A stretch of DNA of 64,000 nt, from NCBI RefSeq assembly GCF_001522545.3, contig NC_031770.1:7157321-7221320 (forward strand). The letters are read 5' to 3'. The notes below the pieces were generated by a model that saw nothing but the letters and a program-made list of their open reading frames with translations, made no database searches and was not told the origin of the DNA. Within the stretch, counting starts at the first letter, position 1. Each line of letters starts with the position of its first letter. This document shows, piece by piece, positions 49,627-63,335 of the stretch. The translations under genes were made by a program, and so were the position numbers. The stretch comes from Parus major. Lineage: Eukaryota; Chordata; Aves; Passeriformes; Paridae.

Positions 49627-51945
49627 GTGAGTTAAGAATATTTTATGCTAAAATACATCACTTCTCTGAAACATAAGCCAAACTGAAAAAAATTCTAGAA
49701 ATTAATTGCCTTAGTTGAGATAAGCAGTGCTAATCATTATTGCCAATGTTGCAACAGTCATCTCTGGTTTTTACACAAAATTAGGGTGAAACATCCCTGA
49801 TAATAAATAGTGCATGGCAAGACCAGCTGAGACTACTTTTTTTAATGTCATCATCTTATACGCCTCTAGGCAATATTTCATTGCTTTTTATCATGAGCTA
49901 GTTTGAACATGAAGGGGAAATAATAACAATTCTTCAGTCTTTTTATCTGTAAAAACTGTGAACAGAGCAATTCTTGAGTCATTTGCCATTCTGAACAGTG
50001 GCAGTGATATGTTTGTAATGAAAACAGTAGAAAAACTCTCCCAGAAACTCTGAAATACACTGAGCTTGGTCAGACAGTGGTTCAGAGGATTTTTTCCTGG
50101 TCCTCATAGTTTGCTGTTTAAAACAAGTGTCACTCTTTAGGGTTTGTGGATGACATAAAATGGAAATGATTAATAGGTATTAATAGGAAGAAAAGGAGAG
50201 GACAGAGGATTAGATAACTCCCATGAGGACAAAAGCTTCCATTCAGGAGATTTCTGCCAGTTTTTTTGAGAAACCTTCATCCAGTTGATCAGTTTTTTTG
50301 TAACAGACTTCCACCAGAGCCCCTTCTGATACTTTCCCTGCTGACCTCACCTTGAGGTCCTCAGTGAGCATCTCCTGTTCCATATGGATTTCTGTGCAGT
50401 GCATCTCCTTTTATGTGCAGAGTAGCTCCCTATACTCCTCTGCTTCTCCTTCCAAACCAGCTAATACCCCAAGGTCTCTGTGACCCTGATCCCATCACGG
50501 TCCACTGACTGTGCAGGAACATCCAGCTCTCTTTATGAAAACATGCAAGGTCAGAAAGGAGTGCCACATGGGGAGAGACAGGGATATACCAGCCAGAAAA
50601 CAGGTGTAAAAGCTTTTGAAGCAGTATCTTGACTACTTAAATTGTCAAGATTGGCCTAAAGGCAAATGGATTATGATCATTTATGCAACCACTTAATTAC
50701 CTGAGAAATTAGAAATACTTGAAGAATGGTGCATGTACATAAGTGTGAAAACACAGATAGATATGTGTTATACTGATGGATTAGCACATTCTTTTGTGGC
50801 TGTTCTGGCCTGTTGATTTTATTACATATGATTGTAATTACATTTTGGTGTCAAGATTACTGGATAGGAACTTTTAGTAATTTTAATATAGTTAGTGTGA
50901 TTGATATAGTCATATGAACATACATAAAATTTAAAAAAAAGCCCAACATTATATAGCAAACATTTGCCAAAGATAATTCTACAGTTAAATTTGTTGTAAT
51001 CATCTAACTTTTCCAGTTAAATATTTTATTATATAAATAAACAGCCACTGGCATTGGACCAGGTGTTCCCCAGCAGGGCACAGGCTGCTCCCGGGTCCCA
51101 GCGCTGCACACAGTCACTCTGAGCTCCCAAGAAGCAGAGGAGCAAACCAGTAAGCTCCAGTCACGGTGCCAAAGGGAAAAAAAAAAGCAAACAAACTGAT
51201 AAAAAACACACTGCAATGAGTATCTCCCAGAGCAATAATGTGGCCTGGCCATGGAGAATGAAATCATGCTACTGGAAGGAAGCAACTGTCCTCCCTAACT
51301 CCTGCAGGAATTCCCAGGCTGGCTCTGACCCATTGCTACATTGGATACTCCCAGAGCTGGGGGAGGAGAGGGGTAAGGAGGCAGCAACAGCACAGGACAC
51401 AAAAACAGAAACAAAAATGGGTATGGGATAAAAAAAACATCTCTAAGACAATCTGCTGTGTAATATCCATTAATACTTATATTCATTGTATAAAATCAAC
51501 AAGCAGGAATGACCATTTTGGTGAGCTTATGACATAACATCACTGCTTATACTAGAATAAGAAACGTTTGAAAATAAAAATAATCCACTCTTGTTAAATA
51601 TACACACTCAGACCCACTCTTCTAATGGCATTTAACTCATAGCCTTTTAACCCATCGGTCTGTTATTCTGGATGCTGAGTCTTGTAGCAGTTGCTGGCTT
51701 AACAGCACCACTTAATTTGAAGTGTTTTGAGGTTATCATGTGTCATGCAGTTGGTGTTAGAAGGGTTTGAGTCAAAAGGGCAGATATAGAAATAGCAGGT
51801 CCAGACCTGTGCAGGTCTACATCTCAGCTTTACTTTGTGAATGATTTCCTACATAGCCCAAAACAAGGACCAGATGACCCAGTACTTAGTCTTTCCTGAG
51901 TGTTTTCATTTCCTTTTTTTCTTTTCCCTTTTTTTTTTTCCCTGA

Positions 51946-52017
51946 TGGTAAGAGAATTGACTTATGTCAGCACATAATAACATTATTATGTGCTGACATA
52001 AGTCAATTCTCTTACCA
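51946..52017. repeat. 72-bp near-perfect palindrome (35-bp arms, 2-bp centre)
   Basis: The left arm, 51946-51980, contains GGTAAGAGAATTGACTTATG. The right arm, 51983-52017, is its exact reverse complement, and only CA at 51981-51982 separates them. Outside the arms an 11-T run (51929-51939) faces a 9-A run (52026-52034) across short unpaired segments, so the fold could extend. It lies inside the 6.1 kb MACROD2 intron, with no known repeat identified. Confidence 0.96.
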
Positions 52018-54073
52018 ATGCCATTAAAAAAAAACCAAAACCAAACAAAAAAAATCACTCAGGAAGAACTTTCAGTTCTGAATCTGAATCTCTATTGTCC
52101 CTCAATCTGTTCAGCTTCATTCTCTGCCAGGTACTGAAGCCTTTTGACCTCATCTCTATGTCTGTTGCCACACTACTGTCATTTCCCATCAAGTAGTTGC
52201 TCCTAATAAATGTCCTGCTGGTTATCCTATTTTTATCCTGATCATTGTAATTAATCATCTATTCATTACTTAGAAGCCACAGCTAGTTAAAACAAGACGA
52301 AGGATCTCATTCACACTAACAGGGCTTAATAACACCCTATTACAATCAAGACACATGAATGCACAATTTTTTTTTGCATGTTCCATTTTAGGACACCCTT
52401 AGACTTGGAGATTGTTTTTTGGAGGAAGACTATCTTTTTTCCTGAAATGAAAACAGCAGTCACTTGCAACAAGGCAAATTTGGGAGTTGTGAATGATTTT
52501 GGATATAGATTACTTGGAGACTGTGAGATTTAAATTACTTGCTCACCCTCTGAATAAGCCTAAAGAAGAATTATATCTCCCAGTAGCAAAGCTCAGAAAT
52601 GTTTTAGTACAAATGATCACAATTAGAAAATCTTTCAATATGATCAGTTCAGACACCTGTCCAGGTGTGTTATTTTTAAAAATAAATTTGCAGACAAAAT
52701 TTCTGTAATATTTGGCTCACTGTTTGGAAGGACATACACACTGCTAGAGAGCAGAAAGGGTTAAAACTTGTATTTTGACCATGGTAAACACAGGTCGTTT
52801 TTGATCTCTGAAATAAGGGATAACTGCTAAAAAACCAGTGAAATTGTGATTGAAAGCTTGTTCTCCTGGGACACTGCCTTTACATCCTTTTGTGAGCATT
52901 TTGAAGGCTCTTTATAGAGTGCAAAAATATGGTTTCTTCTGAGATAGAAATAGTTCTGACTTCTCTGAATGTACACCTCCTCCCTCTCCATCTTTGGGCT
53001 GTCAATTAAGATGTTTGTTATATTATCTAATGTATTCAAATAGTCCTGAAAGACCAGTCTGGACATTTGCACTTTAACTTGGTTGACATTTGATGTGTGG
53101 GACTGAAGGAAACTTCACAGATTGGTTAAATAATAAGATTCCTCAGTAGATGGGCAAGTGTTGATTGAAGCATTCCTATTGATTCAGTCCCCTAATGTGA
53201 ATAATCTCAAACTAAAAAGAAAACATGGCAGGTGGTTCAGAGTGGCATTTGAACCAAAGAAACCATATGTTGATATGATCCACTATAAATATTCAAGTTA
53301 TTTTTTAAAAGAAAGTGAGAACATTGGCGTGAAGAAGTCTTCACAAGTCTGGTTATTTTCAGGATCTCTCTTTTGTATTAGAGTTCTTGTTGAATGATAT
53401 CAGCATTGCTCCTCAGCCCCTTAAAGGGTTGACAAAGCATGTCTTTATTTGTCAGGTTTTATTTGTCCTTTATTTTTCCTCATGGATTTTCTTGTGGTTA
53501 CTCCTGCCTTCTTCACTCTAGAAAGAAATTCATTTTAGCACTTGAAAACTCTTGTTTTCCTCAAAATAATGTGTTTGAATTTCAAAATCAGATGAGCAAA
53601 CATGATGACATGACATATGTCCTGTATTAAGTGCTCTCAGGAACAGTCTACCACCTGGTATTGAGCCAACCCTCAAGGCTTGTTCTACTTTGCAGTAACT
53701 GGCTTTATTTACTGATTGCTAAGGGCTCTTCATGCTCTGAGCTCTATGTAGTTCTAGAAAGAAGTGTAAATTCCCTTCTAGTAGAAATTTATAAGAGCAA
53801 TGTTCAGTTTGGCCTTTTATTTTATAATGCTCTTTCATTAAAATTAAGAAAGTGAGATAGAATTTAATTACTCACATACAGATCTCCATTTTGGAATTTT
53901 TGCTGACATTTTGAGCTGTCCTGCCACCTTCCCAATCCATGGCTTTTCTGGATTTTTTGTGCATAAGTATGCTAGAATAACCAAGAGGGCAGCAGAGGTT
54001 ATTTCTGTGTTCCCTGGGCTCCATGCAAAGGCAATGATTGACTCCATTTTTGTCTTTTGAAAGAACACAATAT

Positions 54074-54138
54074 TCTCAGAGTTAGAGAATATCCTGAATT
54101 GAAGGGACCCACAAAGAACCTTGACTCCAACTACCCCT
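54074..54138 (-). mobile_element. Short CR1-like 3'-end fragment
   Basis: TCAGAGTTAGAGAATATCCT then GAATTGAAGGGACCCACAAA and GACTCCAACTACC resembles the AGAATATCCTGAGTTGGAAG-type CR1 terminus in reverse orientation. It is short and diverged. Confidence 0.65.
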
Positions 54139-55307
54139 TGAATCTGCAAGTTCCTTTTTCACATGCTAACTACTTTCATACCTCCTGTTTCAAAATTTTC
54201 AGCATTTTGGTTCTAGATATATGTAATTGGGGAAGGGTAAAAGAAAAAGGGGAAGAATCTATGGCTCTTTGCAAAGCCAAGTCCTTCATGAGAGCTGGGC
54301 ATCTGATTGTCAAGACCTGTTTAAAACTCCAGCAACATAAAGAATAGATGATTGTGTGGTATATATGTGACAGCAGGAGAGATGCTGGGAGTCTTTGAAA
54401 CATTTAAGCAATTTTTGAAACATGTGTAGATATTTTTTTCCCAGTTGTTAATTAGCTAATCAGTTTTAAGTAATAACATGATTCTTATTTGCTAACGGCA
54501 ACAGCAATAAGGGTGAATCATGAGAGGTCATATGTCTTCCTAAATTTCCTGGTTACAAGTGGTCAAAGTTTATTTCTAGCACACACAAAAGTGTGGGGGT
54601 TTTTATGCTTCTCCTGCACCCAGGCCCTCAGTTAGCCACAAGGAATCAGGAGGTTTGACAGAAAGTCAAATGACAGAAAGCCATTTTCTCATCATGGCTG
54701 AATACATTCAGTAGACACAATGAATTGAGTTTTAATTGTCTGTCAGTTGCTGCTTTCGTGGTTAAGCAACAGTGTTTAAAGAATGTTTTAATTAGGGAGC
54801 CTGCTTGCATGAAATGTCTTAATTTATGAATACCTTTTATGCTTAATTTCCAGCTTGGCCTCCCTTTTTATTAACAGGCTTTCTCTGCTACCAGTTTGTG
54901 CCTTGAGGTGTGTCATAGCAAACAAACAGTAATGTCATCATTTTTGTTAGGATGACAGGATATTTTGAAAATATTGTAGAAAAAGTTCAGAATATTCAAA
55001 GTTTAACCAGCTGATATTAAACACTGTGTGCTTCAGTCCATATAAGCAAGAGAAATCTCACATTTAATTTGCCTCAATTACTTCTTTTACTCCCTTTCCT
55101 CCAGCTTGATATTGCCTACTGTCTGAAAGGCTGGAATGGATTTTTGTTCAACCCGAACATTTCTGTCTTGTAAAGCTTTCATTTCCTTAACTTCATTATC
55201 AAACTTGTTTACCTACCTTTCATTTAATTATTAATTTCAGTCTATATTCATTTGTTGTTGTGTTAAAACAGTGAATGGGGAATTGAGCTGAGAGAAAAAA
55301 AAATCAT

Positions 55308-55336
55308 CTATTATTTATTATTATTTATTAATTATT
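55308..55336. repeat. (TTA/TTTA)n microsatellite
   Basis: CTATTATTTATTATTATTTA and the following bases form a short imperfect AT microsatellite about 370 bp upstream of the 55708 exon. Confidence 0.8.
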
Positions 55337-55707
55337 TCTCCACAGTTCCATAATGCAGTATAATAAATATTATGTTTACAACTACAAATTAAAACATTAT
55401 TTGTTTGAGGGTTATGATTATTGTTTCTGTAGTGCTTGTGAAGCACTATGTTATTTCATATGAGCTTTCTTCACTTCCATCCTGTGAAAGTCAAAGAAAG
55501 TTCAGTCCATGCTGAAAGACACATATGTATTGTATATTTCATAAGAGATGATGCAGTACTTAATTTAAATAACAGAAAGATAAGCATTGAGTACTGAATG
55601 GAGTGCTGAGATAAAACATACAGTTGTGGTATCACTCATGGTAATATCTGATACAATGAAACCATTTCCAAATAATGTATGTAATTTATAATTTTTTGTG
55701 TTTACAG

Positions 55708-55776
55708 AAGGCCTGTCTCCATCTCCCACAAAGAGCAAAGAGGAACAGCCTGAGGACCTGCAGGATGATGCTGAAG
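55708..55776 (+). CDS. MACROD2: MACROD2 exon of the acidic/phospho-type C-terminal tail
   Basis: This coding exon is 69 nt long. Its acceptor ends TTTGTGTTTACAG and its donor is CTGAAG|GTATGT. It starts with two bases completing a Glu codon split from the 49585-49626 exon and ends one base into a codon, so it is also a symmetric phase 1-1 cassette. The spliced frame has EGLSPSPTKSKEEQ followed by an acidic run rich in Glu, Asp and Gln. About 8 of its 23 residues are acidic, and SP/TK motifs suggest proline-directed phosphorylation (inference). In human MACROD2 this part of the tail is also Glu/Asp/Gln-rich, and the tail is known to be phosphorylated in the DNA-damage response. The downstream exons of the tail and the stop codon are not recognised before the window ends. 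Confidence 0.82.
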
Positions 55777-58074
55777 GTATGTGGTCTAACAACTTCTCAG
55801 GGATATTAATCAATTCACATTTTGAGGAAAAGTTTGTTTTGAATTTTTGAGAAAGAACTGGAAAACTTTTGGTTAAGAATGTTCTTTGCACACACTTGGA
55901 GAGTTCTTTGTGGCCTAGATAAAGGGATTATAAATCTTCTGAAGTATATTTCATCCTAAAGTAGATTCACAATTACAAACCCTATTTTTATGTGATGGGA
56001 TACTGATTATTGCTGATACACCTTAATAAATTGCTGCTGTTTTATCTCTAACCAGTTCTGACTTAAATTAAAAGCCCCAATCCATGTTGTGTGGGGCTTG
56101 GTTTGTTTAACAGGTACCTTCTGCTAAACAGAGCAATATAATCATCACTTTCCTTTTCTACAAGAAAGTTTTGCTGTTTTCCTTTTTACAATGTTGATGT
56201 TTCTAGACCTTACACAGTGTATTACATCCCTCCACAGTTAGAAGTCACAGGTGATTAACATAATGCCTATAGTGTTGTTCCTCTGAGATACCATCCTCCA
56301 CCTGAGTCTGCTCAGGGAAACTTGGCCATGGGTATGGACATAAACGTGGTCTATGCTGTTCTAAAAGTGGATCAAAGTATTTTTTCCTAATCTCTATCTC
56401 ATTGGAAGAGTTGTTTATAAGACGCTCACATCAAAGGATTATTTTCAGAGTGCACAGTTTCACACTGCTTTCAGATATGTGGCAGAGCAAAACACCTCAA
56501 TGCTAAAGAAATTCCCTTTCTGTGAAACAGTTAAAAGGATGAACCCTAATCTTTAATCCATGTTTAATGTTTAACCCTAAAGTTTAATCCACCATTCCAT
56601 CTCATGGATTCTTTTTGACCTAATATTCCTCAAATGACACATATAATTTTGCACCTCAAACGGCGGCTCCACAATCTTCAGCATTTGTGCATTCAGCTCC
56701 TAAAATATTCTGACTAGGGTATAGTGTGAGTCACAAAGAGCAGAAAAGTGTTAACATCTATCATTTTAAGTAACTGCTAGTAACATGCTGTCAGTAACAT
56801 TGTGACTGGTTGTTACAGGCAAGTCATTAAAGCAATTGCTGTCATCACCTGGGAGGTGTGGAGGGACCCAAGAAATTTCATCACACCTGAGTGTCTTTCC
56901 TTTCATGCTGCACTGAACCCAGATTAAATTAAAATAGCAATTTTATGTTTGAATTAGAGAGTTCAGCAATGACAAGCCACATGTCCATTTGTATGCAGGC
57001 TAACCCACAGCTGGGATTGTGGTCACACTTTCAATGTTCCTAAACAGGCAGAGCAAGAGTTGTTTTATGATATATTCTTACCTGGAGTGTGACTAAAAGT
57101 TTTCATTGTATCAGTATCTTTAAAAAAACCAAAACAAAATGAAAGGAAGAGAGAAGGTATTGTCAAAGTGTAAGGTTTTCCTTCCATTCAAGTATTAGCT
57201 GATGCTGTTTCACTTTTTCTGTTGCTCCCTAGATACAGTTTCCTATTTCTCTGTGCTTATCCATTTTTCCCAGTGACCTACTGCTCACTTTGTGAAGCAC
57301 AAATAAATGTGTTGGAAGGGCAAAGTAAGCAGTATGGCAATAGAATTATTGCATTACTCCTGAGCTGTAAAATGCCTGAATTCCTTGAATTTGATGCCAT
57401 ACAGTAGATTCTGCTGATGTAGAATTGAAGCCTGTGAAACGTAATCGCTGCTGCTGGGTTTAATATAGCTGGTGGCAGAGCCCCCATCTGCTAGGCAGGA
57501 AGAAAACCTGTGATGTTTAGGATTGAAAGTTCAAATTTAGCCCTGAGAGTTGTTGTGATGGAGAAAAGAATAGGTGATTAAAGTGTTTGCTGAGGGGCCT
57601 GTGGAGAAACCTGGATCAGATTTCTTTGGCATTACCTGTGCCTCTGGAAGAGGAGACAAGAAGTTGGGATCCAGGCACTGAATTCCTGTCAAGCTGCCAA
57701 GTGTCTGGAGTCTAATGTATCACACCTGTGAGCCATTTCCATTGAAGTAAATGGGATTTGCACACATTTGTCTGAGAAGAGGATTTAGTTTCTCCTGGTC
57801 TAATTATTAGCTGTTGGTTTTGATGAATTAAAAGAACTTTTAATGGGGAGCCTTGAAGATTATGAAAGTTCTGAGTATGTGACATGAACCACAACTACAT
57901 GTCTGAATAATTTTATTTAGGTAGGGGTTTGTCTTCGCTTCCAATAAGCTAGTTGTTGTTTTTTGTTGTTTTTTTAAAAAGAAAAATTGAATAGTTAATG
58001 TATATAAGCAGTCTCAAATAAAACACAACAAAGGCAAACGCTGTCTGAGGTCAACTTGGTTGAATTTCCCTTAG

Positions 58075-58185
58075 GGTAAAATCGAAAAAAATCCAAAATC
58101 ACACACAAGAAAAGTAAACAACTATAAAAAACAAATTCCCACAAAACAAACAAACCCCCCCAAAAGCCCAACCCCTACCTTTTAT
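58075..58185. repeat. A/C-rich low-complexity stretch
   Basis: The + strand is almost entirely A and C with runs such as AAACAAACAAACCCCCCC. No gene or structured element is seen in it. Confidence 0.75.
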
Positions 58186-61100
58186 CAATAAAAGCAAGTC
58201 CACATTTAACATAGGATATTATTTTCCCCTTGGTATCATGACCAGGTATAAAATATTTAACAAATATACACTGAGACATGGGAAGAACCCAATGTATTTT
58301 CCTCTGCCTGGTTGTGAGTGTCCTTTTAGATTGAAGATGGGAGTACAATTTGCAGTGAGAACAGCCTCGTGTCTGCCCTCGTGGCAGTCTCTGAAACCTA
58401 TTCCACTGAGTTCAGCAATATTTCTGCTGCAATATTTTTCTCCAGCTCACCAGGCTGGTTCATTGGCTAGAGGTAATGGAGCAATATCATTTCAGTGCAT
58501 GTTAAAACCTCCACAGAATATTGGGGAAAGTAAGTTCCTTTATTATTACCCTCCTTGCAATCCGGGAGAGTACATGGCTGTGTGTAAGGAGCTTGTTTTG
58601 CAGTAAGCTAAAATAAACACTTGACATGCTAATGAAAGCAATCTTATACCAAACCACTAAAGTATTAATGGTGTCTGTTATTATTCTATTAGATATATTG
58701 TTCTCTGCCTCCAGATTGTTGGTAGAGAAAAGTAAATGTGAACTGTGCAGCAGATTCTTATGTCAGTGGTTGTATTCCATAGATTTTCACCGCAGAGATA
58801 TTGTCTGTGAAAATGGATAGACTAGGAAACATCTTTTACTCACAGGTTCCCTGCAGTATTTCAGGTTTGACATGTGCAAACATGCCATATAATTTTCTTC
58901 TTTTTTGTTCTTTTTTTCTTTTTCTCACACCACTTTCCTGCATCCTGGCAGAGTAAAAGCAGCCAGGGATAATTCTGCCTTTCCCTCAGTCAGGTGCATT
59001 CATTGACAGTGATTATAAAGTGTCAGGTGAACAAAATATGTTTGGCACTAAACAAAACATATGCATGTCTCACTTCAGTAGCTTCATAACAGAATCTCAA
59101 AGTGGTTACACAGACAAAATGGCAGTACTTGTCACAACACAGCAGCCACAAGTTGGCACAAATGGCACAGTCACCCATTCCCATCCTACTTATTGCCACC
59201 AAGCAATGGCAAACCATTTATACAAAAGCCTAACAAAACAAGAATTTTAAATGTTCCTAGTTTCCCTTACCTGCCTCCCCATGTGTCCTCCCATATATAG
59301 TTAACAGCATGGCATGTGCAACAGGGAGAAGCAAAACTGTTTTCCCTTTCCTTCTTTATGGGATTTCTTAGATATAAAGCAGAGCCTGCCAAAGAGCTTC
59401 CCATCCATTCCCTCCATGGTCTGTGTGAGATCAATATTGTATCAAAGATGAGTAACACATCTAGTAACAGCAGCACAAATGCCTGCTTTTTCTCTTCCTC
59501 CAGCAGAAAAATAATCAATCCATACAAGAACAGCCATTTCCTTGCCCTCCTTCAAGGGATGTGAAGACAGAGCTGGAGCTCTGGAAGTTGTCTTACTCCA
59601 GTTTCGCTCATAAGCTGCTCCCCAGATGAATGACCCGATTCCTTCTGATAGATTGATAGGCTGTTGTTCTCCCAGGATCACCTGCAGAAGGAGCAGGTCT
59701 TTTGGAGTTATTTGTCCAGGACATACTTTGTCTGTTTTCTATTCACTTGGTGGGAAGGAGAACAGGTTGATGAATAAGCCAAACCACAAAGCTCATTTTG
59801 AACACAAATCACCTTTAACAGGGTTTATAGTGTTGGTTCCTTTGCCTGATGGGGTCATCACAATTTGGCCTCTTGGCTTTCAAAGGTAACATCACATGTC
59901 TGAATGTTGTGTCAGAAATCCAGGCTCACCAGCTGGCACCTGCCTGACTTGGTGGATGCTCTGTCCATGAGAGATGTCAGTCTGGTGATTGAAGTATGCA
60001 GCAGAAATGAGGCGAAATAAAACTGCATCTGATCTCAACAACTCATTGGTCCAGCAGGTCATGGCCAGTCATTAGCATTCTCAGAAAGAGGGAGACACCC
60101 TGGCTCCTCATCCCCTCCCCAAAAAAGGTTTTGTGAAATGGTAAAAAGTGCACACTCTTGGGACCAGAAAATAAACCTCTGTTTATGGCTTAATCCTCTA
60201 ATTGTGAGATTAACATAAGGCTTCCTCTTCTCTTCTCCTTTACTTGCCACGAATTTTGCTGCTGTGGTGCTCACTCTCTAGCTTCATGGAGAGGGATCTA
60301 GTGTATGCACCCACCATAGTCCATGACACTTGGCTTGTGCTACATCCTTCCATCAATCCTCTCTGAAGCCTGTGGGATGCACACAGTAGCTGCTCTTTCT
60401 TGCCATTGCAGAGAGATGTTCTAAGCATCTCTCCTAAAGGTCTTCTAACACTGTGCAGGCCTGATTGTCTCTCTCTTTAAGGGATGAATTAATATCTAGA
60501 TTTGATTTCTGATTAGTTCTGCAGTTTATAGCAAGGAGTTCTTTTATCCCTTGATAAATTGTAGCTGCATTCATACTTTGCATCCCACGGGGCAGTCATT
60601 CTTCAGTAAATTTTTGCTCCAGTCATAATCTACTAAATATGAACATCGAGACACATAATTATGCTTCAAAAAACACAGTCATTTATTCAGCTTTAAAACT
60701 GTTGCTTTTTATTAAGATAGCTTAGAACTGACTGTCTTCTTTTTTCCACCAAACCTAATCCTTTAATAAAATGTTAAATGAAGATAAAGTACTACAGAAG
60801 AAATTCCCTGGGAAGGATGTGTATCAAACATGTCTGTGAGATGCTTCACCTTAATGCAGATGGGTAATGTTTAAAAAGTGGCAATTAACCTCCATCCACT
60901 GTGGTTGATAGCTTCTCTTTTCACTTCTGTTTTGAAGCCCACCATCTGTCCTGACTGATTACAGCTTTCAGAATATTAGGTGATCACCTTGCACTTAGCC
61001 AGGGGTAAAATAGGATGTTATCTGTATTTTCAGTTGTATTTTCTCTCTGAGCAAACATTTTTTAGAAGATTCTTTTTATTGGTGAAGTGGCTTCTGCTGT

Positions 61101-63286
61101 TCCATTAAATTGCCATGCAGTGGCTGTGCAGAACTCAGAAAACACAGCTCATTTTGGCCTCCACAGGTGATGTGCAGTCCTGTTGTGTTGGCCATTTACC
61201 CATTTGGGTTTCTTTTGGCAACTGATTGTACATCTGTGTAACAGCACAAGAAAGACACTTGCAATTCCTGTTTTCACCCTGAATGCTTTGGAGTAGATTG
61301 TCTTCCTTCTGAGATGAGCTAAAGTGCAAAAGACTAAGTTACTGGGGTGACTAATGCAGTGTTGTCAGAGAATTCCACGCAGTGACCCACCCTGAGGCAC
61401 CTGCAGGGGACTCATCTGTCAAGGAATTCATTGCTCATTTCTAAGCATGATGTGAATAACACTAAACCATCATGATTATTCAGGTCCACTGCAGGAGATG
61501 GGGCTGGTCCCTTCATTCCAAAATGCTGATGCTAAGTAGTCCATAGTTTTGTTTGAATGTTGTGAGGGTTTTTTATGAGTGTAATTTTCTTTGTGGCTTC
61601 TCTGTCTGTTTCTTCAGTTGGAGAAAAATCAAAATAGGTCTCAAGTTATTTTGACTGTGGCTGGGAAAATATTCCATGTGGCCATCCCATGTAGTATGTA
61701 TTTGCTCAGACTTCAGGTACACTGTAAAAATATGAACAAAGATTAAATTTACATAGTAATGTTTTGTTTTGCACTTGCCCTCATGGGGTCCTTTTATTTT
61801 TCTTGAATAAGACTAATTGTATGGCCAGAAGTCAGGGCTTCTTTATACTGTTGTGAGCTCTGCATCAACTCAAAGGAGCAATTTCTGTCCCCTTTTATAC
61901 ACTACAAGAACAGAGGCAATACTGTGCAGCACAATCTGAGTCAATGGAGAGTCAGAGCCAGTGAAAAGCCAGGTGAGCACAATGTTCCCAGCAGTGAGTT
62001 GAGACAAACTATCCTGCTCCTGTCTTCTCAGGACTTATTTGATGCTGTGGCTGTTATCCCCTGGTTCTTCCCTAACCAGAGGGGTTATGATGAAGCTGAG
62101 TTAGCTGTCTTCTGACCCACAGAAGAGTGAAGCAAGGGGAGCATGCATGGTGACTTCAGCAGGCTTTAGCCAAGACTCTTGGATTTCTCAGGGTGATAAA
62201 TACGTGAGATACAATAGTTTTATTTTTAACCTCTGAGATAAGCCCTCAAGCTACAGTTTTCTCATTCTTTTCCCACACTCCTGGACAAAATGCTGCATGG
62301 AAATGAAATCCTGTTATTTATTGGACTGACAGCTTCACTGGGCTAGGTGCATTCACAGTAGCATGTTCAGGGCTGCATCTGCAGCGTGGTAATTTGTTGA
62401 AGGAGCACAGAGGGCAGAGTCTCATAACTCCATTAAACAATTACTGCAGATAACACGTTACTAACCCTTCTTAAAATTTACCCCAAAGGGGTTATATACA
62501 AGTAATGATTAAAACTGACCTAAATCATAATTTAATTAAAAGAAATTAAAGTGAAAACTGAAAATGTTCAGCAACTTCAGGCCACCACGTTAATGATTCA
62601 CTTTAATGTGTTTGTAGTTCTGCAGTAATGGCCTTTGAGTGTATGTGCTTCTTGGTTTATGTCTGATATTATTTTACCACTGGAATATTTTGAAAATGAT
62701 TGCAGGCTGTATGATCTCAAGTGCCTATATGGCTGTACATGTGCTTTCTTCTCACATTCTAGGGGTTTCAGTGAAGCCAGCATATCTACTTGTGTGCAGA
62801 ATGCAGATCAAGGCCTATATTTTTCACTTTCTCATTAATTAGTTTCTCTGCTATACAATAAGGACCTTCATGTCATTAGTATGATTACCATGGCAGTATT
62901 TCTGGGCTGTAAAAAGATAGTTCAAAACTTGTCTGACAGCCCTTGGTTGTACTTGCATTTGTTATACAAGAAAGAAGCACAGGTCAGACCAGTGGAGAGA
63001 TGCCAAAGTCACTGGCCATGCAGAAAAGCAGAAGATGCTCCTGGACTTGTGTGGCAGAGCCATTCAGAGATGTCACAGGATTAAACCCGGTGTCCCAGGA
63101 TGTGGCACCTGCACAAATATGGATGAAAGCCTCAGGTGTTGGCCATTTGTCAATTTTATTTCTACCCCAGGAAGGAGGAGGAGGTTTGAAGAAACCTTAT
63201 TCTAAACACTAACACCCTATGGATGATATGAATAAAGGTTTCTCAGTAGCAAAAACAATTTTGTTATTAATAGCATCTGTATTCAT

Positions 63287-63335
63287 TAGTTGGACTTGAT
63301 GATCCTTGTGGATCCTTTCCAGATTCTGTGATTCC
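63287..63335 (+). mobile_element. Short CR1 3'-terminal fragment
   Basis: TAGTTGGACTTGATGATCCT, then GATCCTTTCCAG and ATTCTGTGATTCC, is a sense-strand CR1 3' terminus cut to about 50 bp. Confidence 0.8.

Larger units (their letters stand above)
49627..55707 (+). other. MACROD2: MACROD2 intron, 6.1 kb
   Basis: This intron lies between the two tail exons. It opens with a consensus GTGAGT and closes with TTTACAG. It contains the 72-bp palindrome at 51946-52017 and a short CR1-like piece near 54.1 kb. The rest is AT-rich and unique-looking. No further exon was found in phase. Confidence 0.82.

Noticed and set aside
56542..56591. Telomere-like AACCCTAA motifs, twice
   Set aside because: These are two isolated motifs in an imperfect 31-bp duplication, not a telomeric array.
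61930..61972. Possible MACROD2 tail exon (GTGCAG acceptor, CCAG|GTGAGC donor, Ser/Glu/Gln-rich frame)
   Set aside because: The phase that continues the spliced MACROD2 frame hits an in-frame TGA and the length (43 nt) is not a multiple of 3. The acceptor tract is poor in pyrimidines.
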